NCBI GenBank assembly: GCA_902762955.1 | Contig: CACWQH010000001.1 | Location: 1-64,000, forward strand | Reading direction: 5' to 3' | Length of the DNA stretch: 64,000 nt | Source: an uncultured Lachnospiraceae bacterium | GTDB lineage: Bacteria > Bacillota > Clostridia > Lachnospirales > Lachnospiraceae | In this document: piece by piece, positions 57,358-64,000 of the stretch | Position numbering within the stretch: position 1 is the stretch's first letter | How the letters are laid out: each line of letters starts with the position of its first letter | Notes under the pieces: model-generated | Seen by the model: the letters and a program-made list of their open reading frames with translations, nothing else | The model's database searches: none | What the model was told of the DNA's origin: nothing | Program-made: the position numbers and the translations under genes

Positions 57358-58704
57358 TCAAAATCCAAACGGAAGCTTAAAGCCTCCACGCTTTTTACCG
57401 CCCATCATACCGGACATCTGCTTCATCATCTTCTTGGACTGTTCAAACTGCTTAAGAAGCTTATTGACATCACTTATATCAACACCTGCACCGTTTGCAA
57501 TTCTCTTTTTGCGGCTTGGATTGATGATTTCCGGATTGGACCTTTCCTTTGGTGTCATCGAAAGAATGATTGCCCTTGGCATATTCATAGCATTGTCATC
57601 GATATCGATGTTTTGCAGCTGTTTATTGCCACTGAAGCCCGGAAGCATCTTAAGTATGTCACCCATGCCTCCCATTTTTTCCATCTGCTCCATCTGCTCA
57701 AGGAAATCATTAAAATCAAACGATGCCTTACGGAGCTTTTGCTCCATCTCAATTGCCTTTTCCTCATCTATGGCTGCCTGAGCCTTTTCGATAAGGCTTT
57801 CCACATCGCCCATACCGAGTATACGGCTTGCCATTCTGTCAGGATAAAACATCTCAAGATCTGTAAGCTTTTCACCCATACCTGCATAAAGTATAGGTTT
57901 ACCGGTAACTGCCTTTATCGAAAGGGCCGCACCGCCTCTGGTATCGCCATCAAGCTTGGTAAGAATTACACCGTCTATACCGATTTTATCATTAAATGCA
58001 GTAGCAACATTTACAGCATCCTGACCTGTCATCGCATCTACGGTAAGAATCGTATAATTAACAGTGACATTAGCCTTAATCTCGGCAAGCTCATTCATCA
58101 TTTCCTCATCTACGTGAAGACGTCCTGCAGTATCTATAAATAATATGTTGTTTCCATTTTTCTCGGCGTGCTCTATAGCTGCCTTGGCAATATTTACAGG
58201 CTTGTGTCCGTCACCCATGGTAAATACCGGAACCCCAACCTTTTCACCATTTATCTCAAGCTGTTTTATAGCAGCCGGTCGGTATACATCACAGGCAACC
58301 AAAAGAGGTCTTCTTCCCTTATTTTTGTACTGTCCTGCGAGCTTGGCAACAGTTGTTGTCTTACCGGCACCCTGAAGGCCGCACATCATAATGACTGTAA
58401 TCTCATTGGAAGGTAAAAGCTTAATCTCCGTAACCTCGGAACCCATAAGCTTATCCATCTCTTCCTTAACAATCTTTATAACCATCTGTCCCGGATTAAG
58501 TCCTTTAAGAACCTCCTCGCCGACAGCTCTTGCACTTACGGACTTAATAAACTGTTTTACAACCTTAAAGTTTACGTCCGCCTCAAGTAATGCACGCTTA
58601 ACCTCTTTCATAGCCTCATTTACATCGTCCTCGGTAAGCATACCCTTACTTCTTAATTTCTTAAAAACATTTTGCAATTTATCGGTCAAACTGTCAAATG
58701 CCAT
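57358..58704 (-). CDS. ffh: Signal recognition particle protein Ffh
   Basis: 448 residues. It targets membrane proteins with SRP RNA and FtsY. N domain 1-90; GTPase with GLQGAGKTTTVAKLA, DTAGRLHVDEE, TKLDGDTRGG; Met-rich M domain at the end (QFEQSKKMMKQMSGMMGG). ATG after GGAGAGG. A 61-bp gap separates it from ylxM. Confidence 0.98.
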   Translation of the reverse strand: MAFDSLTDKLQNVFKKLRSKGMLTEDDVNEAMKEVKRALLEADVNFKVVKQFIKSVSARAVGEEVLKGLNPGQMVIKIVKEEMDKLMGSEVTEIKLLPSNEITVIMMCGLQGAGKTTTVAKLAGQYKNKGRRPLLVACDVYRPAAIKQLEINGEKVGVPVFTMGDGHKPVNIAKAAIEHAEKNGNNILFIDTAGRLHVDEEMMNELAEIKANVTVNYTILTVDAMTGQDAVNVATAFNDKIGIDGVILTKLDGDTRGGAALSIKAVTGKPILYAGMGEKLTDLEMFYPDRMASRILGMGDVESLIEKAQAAIDEEKAIEMEQKLRKASFDFNDFLEQMEQMEKMGGMGDILKMLPGFSGNKQLQNIDIDDNAMNMPRAIILSMTPKERSNPEIINPSRKKRIANGAGVDISDVNKLLKQFEQSKKMMKQMSGMMGGKKRGGFKLPFGF

Positions 58705-58765
58705 ACAAACCTCTCCAATTCAAATTTCAAATTCAAACCAAAAACATTCACCGAAACAAACTGAA

Positions 58766-59122
58766 TCAAAATTCTTCCAATACATCCTCAACCGATGTTT
58801 CTATCTTATGTAAAAGCTTATCGACATTTTGTTCTTTGTTTATCTTACGAACTTCACTTATGCATGCTTTAACATCTGCTATCTTTTCTCTTGCAACAAC
58901 AAACTTCTCAACAAGCTTTAATTTTTCTTCATAGCCTTCAAGTATCTTATCACATCTTTTAACCATGTCATAGATGCCCTGTCTTGAAATGCCGTAAACC
59001 TTTGCGATCTCCGAATACGACATATCATTCATAACTACATCCTCGTAGATATTCTTCTGATGTTCCGTCAGCAGTTCTCCGTAAAAATCATAAAGAAGCG
59101 ACTGCCTTACTATTTTCTCCAA
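58766..59122 (-). CDS. ylxM: YlxM-type helix-turn-helix protein
   Basis: 118 residues. UPF0122/YlxM, commonly upstream of ffh and thought to assist SRP. LLTEHQKNIYEDVVMNDMS and a sigma-70 region-4-like helix-turn-helix (YSEIAKVYGISRQGIYDMVK) are seen; the C-terminus is coiled coil. I prefer the TTG start at 59120-59122 (MEKIVRQ form), which has GGGTGG at good distance, over GTG at 59134. Confidence 0.9.
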   Translation of the reverse strand: MEKIVRQSLLYDFYGELLTEHQKNIYEDVVMNDMSYSEIAKVYGISRQGIYDMVKRCDKILEGYEEKLKLVEKFVVAREKIADVKACISEVRKINKEQNVDKLLHKIETSVEDVLEEF

Positions 59123-59166
59123 ACAAAGCACCACCCGTAAAGTATTTTTTCTTTACAACAAAATGT

Positions 59167-59195
59167 ATATTACACCTTGAGCCAAATCATGTCAA
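59167..59195 (-). promoter_or_regulatory. Promoter of the ylxM-ffh operon
   Basis: TTGACA (59190-59195), 17 bp spacer, TAATAT (59167-59172), reading towards ylxM. Confidence 0.7.
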
Positions 59196-59226
59196 GTATT
59201 TTTTCTTGACAACTGTATTTTAAATC

Positions 59227-59322
59227 GTATGACTTTCACAAGCACGATTTTCAGGTACACGCATGGCACGTGCTACTTAACGCCATGCTTAGCACCTAAA
59301 ATCGTGCTTGTGAAAGTCATAC
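59227..59322. repeat. Fold-back element H (short core type)
   Basis: Perfect arms GTATGACTTTCACAAGCA/TGCTTGTGAAAGTCATAC continue through CGATTTT/AAAATCG to a 43-base core (59254-59296) with GGTACACGCATGG, CACGTGCTACTTAACG and CCATGCTTAGCACC. The core nearly equals that of element G; the arms are unrelated. It sits between the divergent ylxM and SpoIID-like genes. Confidence 0.9.
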
Positions 59323-59395
59323 TTACTAATATTCTTCACCGCATATATAAGAAAAGGGTTTCATATACTTTATTAATTGAATTAAGGATTTATTT

Positions 59396-60655
59396 ATGGA
59401 TAATTTGTTTAATCAAGGTGATAATAATTTAAGCAATAAAGGGAAGTTAAAGATTCGGGTGACTACAGGTGAAAATCTTTTTCCGTTGGAAAATGCACGG
59501 ATTCAAATAGCAAATACCGGTGAACCGGACAGAATACTATATGAACTTACAACCGATACCGGTGGTGTAACCGATACAATCGAGCTTGATGCACCGCCAC
59601 TTTCCTACAGTCTGGCCCCTTCGGATAATCAGCCTTATTCCGAGTATAATATAAAGGTGAGCTTGGACGGATATGAAGAAAGAATTATCACAGGGATTCA
59701 GATTTTGGCAGGAGAATTCGGCATCCAATATGTCAGATTGAACAAATCCGATACAGACAATGAGCCCTACAATCCAACAGTAATTGCCGGGCATACATTA
59801 TGGGAGTATTATCCTCCAAAAATTGCTGAAGATGCAATAAAACCCATCAACGAATCCGGAGAAATAGTTTTAAACAGAGTTGTTGTCCCCGAAACAATAA
59901 TTGTTCATGACGGGGTTCCAACCGACAGCACCGCCACAAACTTCTATGTGTCGTATGCTGATTACATAAAAAATGTAGCATGCTGTGAGATATATTCAAC
60001 CTGGCCGGCCGAAGCTATAAGGGCAAATGTTCTTGCAATTATGTCCTTTACATTAAACCGTGTATATACCGAATGGTACAGAAACAAAGGCTATAACTTT
60101 ACCATAACCTCTTCGACCGCCTACGATCACAAATGGACCTATGGTAAAACTATTTATGAAAATGTATCAAATATAGTTGACAACCTGATTGGCAGCTACC
60201 TTTCCCTCACAAATGTCAGACAGCCTATACTTACACAATACTGCGATGGTGAAAGAACCACCTGTCCAAACTGGCTTAGTCAATGGGGTTCAAAAGCTTT
60301 GGCTGATGACGGACTAAAAGCCATAGATATCCTTAGGTACTACTATAGTTCAAATATTTTTATAAATACAGCTCCACGTATAGCAGGAATTCCGTCCTCA
60401 TATCCGGGCTATGACCTTACCATTGGTTCCTCCGGTCAGCCTGTCATCCAAATTCAGGAACAACTCAATGAAATATCAAAAAACTATCCTGCCATACCAA
60501 AGCTCACAGTTGACGGAATATTCGGAAGTAAGACTGCTGCGTCAGTCAAAGAGTTTCAAAAAGCCTTTGACATGCCTGCTACCGGTATAGTTGACTACCC
60601 TACCTGGTACAAAATTTCAAGCATCTATGTAGCCGTATCAAAAATCGCAGGGTAA
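59396..60655 (+). CDS. SpoIID-like protein with peptidoglycan-binding domain
   Basis: 419 residues, on the opposite strand to its neighbours. Residues about 15-120 look like a beta-sandwich (carboxypeptidase-regulatory-like: LKIRVTTGENLFPLENARI). Residues about 180-330 resemble SpoIID/LytB, with Glu in STWPAEAIRANVLAIMSFT. The last 70 residues are a PG_binding_1 domain (LTIGSSGQPVIQIQEQLN, then DGIFGSKTAASVKEFQKAF). No signal peptide was found, as is common for forespore or coat-associated enzymes of clostridia. Ribosome site AAGGA is modest. Likely acts on the spore or cell wall (inference). Confidence 0.82.
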   Translation: MDNLFNQGDNNLSNKGKLKIRVTTGENLFPLENARIQIANTGEPDRILYELTTDTGGVTDTIELDAPPLSYSLAPSDNQPYSEYNIKVSLDGYEERIITGIQILAGEFGIQYVRLNKSDTDNEPYNPTVIAGHTLWEYYPPKIAEDAIKPINESGEIVLNRVVVPETIIVHDGVPTDSTATNFYVSYADYIKNVACCEIYSTWPAEAIRANVLAIMSFTLNRVYTEWYRNKGYNFTITSSTAYDHKWTYGKTIYENVSNIVDNLIGSYLSLTNVRQPILTQYCDGERTTCPNWLSQWGSKALADDGLKAIDILRYYYSSNIFINTAPRIAGIPSSYPGYDLTIGSSGQPVIQIQEQLNEISKNYPAIPKLTVDGIFGSKTAASVKEFQKAFDMPATGIVDYPTWYKISSIYVAVSKIAG

Positions 60656-60697
60656 TATTATAAATTTTCATTACGCGGACGTGTGCATAAATAAAAA

Positions 60698-60724
60698 AAT
60701 CACCGGAAACAATTTCCGGTGACT
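60698..60724. terminator. Bidirectional terminator between convergent genes
   Basis: Stem TCACCGGAAA/TTTCCGGTGA, loop CAA. T-rich on both exits (CTTTCTTTT on +, TTTTTTTA on -), serving the SpoIID-like gene and the zinc-ribbon protein gene. Confidence 0.85.
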
Positions 60725-60734
60725 TTCTTTTATT

Positions 60735-61541
60735 TTAGTTATAGTCTATATTTTCGTATGAATTAATCTGAAGATACCAATTATCCTTTATATTGATAAA
60801 CTCCATGTAGGTGGTTATCATAAAGCTTGAACCCTTTACATACTGAGAACTGTCCCCTTCAACGGTAACCTTTAAGTCAACCATCATACTATAGCCTTCT
60901 TTGATTCTTGCTGTCACTCCTGTTTCAAGCTTGATTGAATCCTGTAAACTTTCTATGTCTGCCGTAGCCATTTGAGTTAAATCTCTTACATTATAACTAT
61001 TAATATGAAGAATACCTAAGTTTTCAAGATAATCTTTGGCTTGTGAACCAGTTTTGTCAATATACGGAGGTATTATAAGCTCCATCTTTTCAACATCATC
61101 TTCATTAATTGCTTCTACAAAATAATCTAATGCCTGATTATAACTCTTAGCTTTATCAGTCATTAAAACATTTGTTATCAGATAATATATTCCATATGCA
61201 ACTGCACAAAGCAATACTATTCTAAAAATATATTTTCCTAATTTGCTCTTTTTCTTAATATTCAAATCTCCCACATTTGTTCTGGATAAAGATATAGGAA
61301 TTGAACCATATGGTGAACTGGTATCATCAAAGTCATCATAAGCATCATCACCTTCACGCAATAAGTCAGTCAAGCCGGAACCTGTGCTTATTGATTTACC
61401 CATCGGATTTCCGCTTTTTTTGCTTCCACCCGGACTGGATTTTAATGAAAAGCCACTGGTGTCGGCTATAGGACATCCACATTCAGGACATTCGGATGCA
61501 TGTTCGTCAACGCTTGTTCCACACATTGGACATTTTTTCAT
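60735..61541 (-). CDS. Zinc-ribbon membrane protein, function unknown
   Basis: 268 residues. An N-terminal zinc ribbon (CPMCGTSVDEHASECPECGC) is followed by a Ser/Gly-rich linker, then a membrane helix near 105-125 (YIFRIVLLCAVAYGIYYLI). The extracytoplasmic domain of about 140 residues (LDYFVEAINEDDVEKMELI, VDLKVTVEGDSSQYVKGS) resembles NTF2-like or DUF4878-type folds. ATG after AAAGGGGGA. Precedent family members are uncharacterised. Confidence 0.75.
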   Translation of the reverse strand: MKKCPMCGTSVDEHASECPECGCPIADTSGFSLKSSPGGSKKSGNPMGKSISTGSGLTDLLREGDDAYDDFDDTSSPYGSIPISLSRTNVGDLNIKKKSKLGKYIFRIVLLCAVAYGIYYLITNVLMTDKAKSYNQALDYFVEAINEDDVEKMELIIPPYIDKTGSQAKDYLENLGILHINSYNVRDLTQMATADIESLQDSIKLETGVTARIKEGYSMMVDLKVTVEGDSSQYVKGSSFMITTYMEFINIKDNWYLQINSYENIDYN

Positions 61542-61580
61542 AATTAAATATCCCCCTTTTAATTATAATAGTTTTTCTCA

Positions 61581-61973
61581 TTAGTTATCATCTTCGTCAT
61601 CATCGTCGTTATCAAATCCCGAATCCCCACTGATAAACTCTCTGCTGCTTACTCTCTTTCTGTCTCTTTCATCTTCCACATAAGTAGAAATAAGTTCTTT
61701 TACTTCCTTTGGCTTTTTGATATTTTTTATTTCAAATGTTTTAAGTGTTCTGTCAGAAGAATGACAGGTTATCGTTCCAAGATTGAACAATCTCTGCCAG
61801 AAGCTTCTTTCTACGGATACATCGGTAATTCTATAAAGTCTAACCTCATCCTCCTTAACATTTAAAAATCCTGTTTCCATAAAAAATCTGTCCTCGGACA
61901 AGCCATATTTGGTAAAAGTCCAAGGAAGACCAAATATAATACGTTTACGGTCTTTCCAAACTGTATTAACCAT
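61581..61973 (-). CDS. Bacterial PH-domain protein
   Basis: 130 residues. WTFTKYGLSEDRFFMETGFL, then DEVRLYRITDVSVERSFWQ and GTITCHSSDRTLKTFEIKNI match the YdbS/YdbT-like bPH2 fold but without membrane helices. The C-terminal tail is acidic (Asp/Glu run). ATG after GGAGGTAGG. It lies upstream of the zinc-ribbon protein, possibly one unit. Confidence 0.82.
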   Translation of the reverse strand: MVNTVWKDRKRIIFGLPWTFTKYGLSEDRFFMETGFLNVKEDEVRLYRITDVSVERSFWQRLFNLGTITCHSSDRTLKTFEIKNIKKPKEVKELISTYVEDERDRKRVSSREFISGDSGFDNDDDDEDDN

Positions 61974-62091
61974 GACCTACCTCCATACTGTTTTAATAAT
62001 GATATTGTTCCCTTTTTTTGCTACTTAATTAAATATATTCATTATTGTCTATAGTATATATTAAAAAACCAAAATATTCAAGTTTTTAGAC

Positions 62092-62135
62092 AAAAAAGAT
62101 GCTGTTTTATGATTAAAATCATAAAACAGCATCTT
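62092..62135 (-). terminator. Terminator after the 237-aa secreted protein gene
   Basis: 18-bp perfect stem with a 4-base loop (AAGATGCTGTTTTATGAT and its complement), followed by TTTTTTG on the minus strand. Confidence 0.9.
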
Positions 62136-62151
62136 GTAATCATATTAAGTT

Positions 62152-62865
62152 TTACCAATCTGTTGCAATATCTACCTGTGTAGGATTTCCATTTGCAAAG
62201 GATCCTGTATCAAGAACAATACCCTCACCTAATGAAGTATCTACTGTTGTTCCGTAAGGATGAACCTCCTGATTAGCAGCGACAATTACATATTCACCAT
62301 ACATCTTTACTCCATCATCTCTAACCCAGTAATCTCCTTCTATGCCGGCATTCTGTGCATTATTTACAACATTATTCATATTTAAATTATAATAAGTTTC
62401 CTTTTGATCGCCATAATAATTTACACCGCCGGAAGCTGTAAGACCATCCTCAGTATAATAGTTATATTGTGGCTGTGCAACAGCAACAGGTGTACTTGTC
62501 ACGCCTGTTTTTTCGAGCATTCTTTCTTCTTCTTTTGCAAGATAATCTTTTCTTTGTTCCTCAAAGCTAATTTTATTTTCAGCCGTTTCTATATATTTTT
62601 TTCCGCTGAAACATAATTCCTTGTAAGTATCATAGCAAAACTCCAAATCAAAAATCGAATTATTATTTTGCTCCGCATCTGCGTAACTTAAATTAACAGA
62701 ATCGCCATTTATCTCTATTTGGCTTTCAATACTATAAAACGCTCCTGTTTTCGGAAGATCCTTAAATGCAAGTGAATCAGTACCAACGACACTGCCCCAG
62801 ACACCCATACCGAGCATCAAAGCGAGTGCACCAAAAAACTTTGGCTTTGAAAATATTTTTTTCAT
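62152..62865 (-). CDS. Secreted protein of unknown function with 3D-like C-terminus
   Basis: 237 residues. Signal-like N-terminus (FFGALALMLGMGVWGSVVG). Middle part is charged and helical (KISFEEQRKDYLAKEEERM), then Tyr/Asn-rich. The last 65 residues (GEYVIVAANQEVHPYGTTV, then GEGIVLDTGSFA, QVDIATDW) have the order of elements seen in 3D/double-psi barrel domains of cell-wall enzymes, but the three-Asp pattern is incomplete, so this is tentative. ATG after AAGGAG; own terminator. Confidence 0.7.
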   Translation of the reverse strand: MKKIFSKPKFFGALALMLGMGVWGSVVGTDSLAFKDLPKTGAFYSIESQIEINGDSVNLSYADAEQNNNSIFDLEFCYDTYKELCFSGKKYIETAENKISFEEQRKDYLAKEEERMLEKTGVTSTPVAVAQPQYNYYTEDGLTASGGVNYYGDQKETYYNLNMNNVVNNAQNAGIEGDYWVRDDGVKMYGEYVIVAANQEVHPYGTTVDTSLGEGIVLDTGSFANGNPTQVDIATDW

Positions 62866-62976
62866 AATAAATTCTCCTTAATATTTAATATGAACAACCA
62901 TTGTTCTTATTAAATATATGCTTATAAAAGCTAAAATATTACAAAAATGTTACTAAATATTACCGAAATATTACAA

Positions 62977-63007
62977 CAAAAAAATGCAGATGTCAAGTAT
63001 CTGCATT
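62977..63007 (-). terminator. Terminator of tRNA-Glu
   Basis: Stem AATGCAGAT/ATCTGCATT with a 7-base loop, then TTTTTTT on the minus strand. Confidence 0.85.
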
Positions 63008-63014
63008 AAAAAAG

Positions 63015-63086
63015 CAGTCGATAGGGGAATCGAACCCCTGTTTTCGCCGTGAGAGGGCGACGTCTTAGCCGCTTGACCAATCGACC
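63015..63086 (-). tRNA. tRNA-Glu (CTC anticodon)
   Basis: Acceptor GGTCGAT/ATCGACT (first pair G-U), D arm GGTCAAGCGGCTAAGAC, anticodon stem TCGCC/GGCGA with loop CTCTCAC (anticodon CTC), T arm AGGGG-TTCGATT-CCCCT. 72 nt, CCA not encoded. Confidence 0.93.
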
Positions 63087-63170
63087 ATCCTTATTCAAAC
63101 ATCGGTTAGTATATCAGATAGTTTAAAAAAAAGCAACCTTTTTTTTAAACTTTTTTTATATCCATCATTT

Positions 63171-64000
63171 CTACAGCATTATATCAACCATTTTATTTAT
63201 ATGTGTCTTACAATAATCCTCGCTAAATTCCTTATTTACATATATATATCTTTCCGTATGTCCTTTAAGAATAAATCTGACTTTTCCTCCCATTTCAATA
63301 GTCTCATATTCCTCTGCAAGAACCATAACCTTTTCTCCTTTAAACATATCCTCATATGCTTTTTTGTGTCTTTCGACCATAGAAAGAAGTCTGTCACTTC
63401 TTTCATTTTTTACATTTTCAGGAATCTGGTTATCCATTTCGGCAGCAACAGTTCCCTTTCTCTTTGAATATTTAAAAATATGCATTTCATATAAATTTAG
63501 TTTTTCAAGATTATCAAATGTAATTTCGAATTCTTCCTCTGTCTCACCCGGAAAGCCTACTATTATATCAGTCGTAATTGCCGGTCTGTCATAATAATCT
63601 CTTATAAGCTTACATTTTTCCATATATTCTTCAATAGTGTATTTTCTGTTCATCCTCTTAAGTGTATCATTGCAGGCACTTTGTAAGGACAAATGAAAAT
63701 GCGGACATATTTTTTCTTCTTTACTTATAGCCTCCAGAAAATCCTTTGTTATGACGCGCGGTTCCAGAGAGCCCATTCTGACACGAGCTATCCCGTCTAT
63801 CCCTGCGACAGCCAAAAGCAGTTCTTTTAAGCCATTACCGGCATCGTCCTTATATGAAGGAAGATTAATGCCTGTTACAACCACTTCTTTTATACCGTTA
63901 TCTGCAAGACCCGTTATCTCGCTGACAACCTCCTCAAGAGCCTTACTTCTTATCCTTCCTCTTGTATATGGAATTATGCAGTAAGTGCAAAAATTATTGC
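63171..64000 (-). CDS. mtaB: MiaB-like radical-SAM methylthiotransferase (partial, N-terminus off the window)
   Basis: The frame is open to the window end; 276 codons are visible. It begins in the radical-SAM cluster motif (NNFCTYCIIPYTRGRIRS). It then shows VVVTGINLPSYKDD, RMGSLEPRVIT, HFHLSLQSACNDTLKRMNR and TDIIVGFPGETEEEF. A C-terminal TRAM domain follows (VMVLAEEYETIEMGG ... KMVDIML). The pattern fits MtaB, which methylthiolates t6A37 in tRNA, rather than MiaB or RimO. An internal Met at 63884 is not the start. The N-terminal UPF0004 domain is outside the window. Confidence 0.9.
   Translation of the reverse strand, partial: NNFCTYCIIPYTRGRIRSKALEEVVSEITGLADNGIKEVVVTGINLPSYKDDAGNGLKELLLAVAGIDGIARVRMGSLEPRVITKDFLEAISKEEKICPHFHLSLQSACNDTLKRMNRKYTIEEYMEKCKLIRDYYDRPAITTDIIVGFPGETEEEFEITFDNLEKLNLYEMHIFKYSKRKGTVAAEMDNQIPENVKNERSDRLLSMVERHKKAYEDMFKGEKVMVLAEEYETIEMGGKVRFILKGHTERYIYVNKEFSEDYCKTHINKMVDIML

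Noticed and set aside
57190..58143. A 317-codon open frame on the + strand
   Set aside because: It is antisense to ffh and rpsP, rich in His/Leu/Cys/Ile as expected from reversed coding sequence, and lacks a ribosome site.

Overview
The window looks like a chromosomal segment of a low-GC Firmicute, most likely a Lachnospiraceae-type Clostridium relative. The reasons are strong AGGAGG-type ribosome sites, a ffh/ylxM/rpsP/khpA/rimM/trmD block, DapL-type lysine synthesis, a type III glutamine synthetase, a SpoIID-like protein, and propeller-type hybrid sensor kinases. Nearly every gene lies on the minus strand. The main exceptions are a SpoIID/peptidoglycan-binding protein (59396-60655) and a candidate small RNA (about 19007-19212). 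No phage, plasmid, CRISPR array or transposase gene was seen.

Region 1 (1-25.2 kb) is a nitrogen/glutamine supercluster. In transcription order it holds glnN (glutamine synthetase III), purF, an ammonium channel fused to a PII domain, an unrelated large secreted protein, pyrG-gltB-gltD (CTP synthase and glutamate synthase), a glutamine-synthetase-like gene, an ANTAR antiterminator gene, carA-carB and dapL. The leaders of glnN, the ammonium channel and pyrG share an RNA device: a short hairpin with hexaloop AAAGGC overlaps an intrinsic terminator, as expected for ANTAR antitermination. The GS-like protein has lost several catalytic motifs, and the ANTAR protein has lost its phosphoacceptor aspartate. 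A pseudoenzyme/pseudo-receiver nitrogen switch is therefore a serious hypothesis and the most interesting thing here.

Region 2 (25.2-34.2 kb) holds a pantothenate/CoA operon (a Rossmann reductase, panB, panC, panD, coaBC, then yqeY), a pilin-like protein, an acetyltransferase, a 46-residue protein, guaB and cheX. Region 3 (34.3-42.2 kb) holds an LTA-synthase-like sulfatase and an ABC transporter with its two-component system. Region 4 (42.2-54.8 kb) holds tRNA-Gly with a degenerate repeat array, a giant hybrid sensor lacking its kinase histidine, an M18 aminopeptidase, an ArgD-like aminotransferase, cheV, a lipoprotein and a second two-component system. Region 5 (54.8-64 kb) holds another lipoprotein, the trmD-ffh block, the SpoIID-like gene, three small envelope/unknown genes, tRNA-Glu and a partial mtaB.

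Many intergenic gaps hold a family of long fold-back elements. They have a conserved core carrying GTRCTAARC, but flanking arms that differ at every locus while matching each other. In two cases the arm copies the end of the neighbouring gene. Together with a two-module candidate RNA, these are the main undescribed structures.
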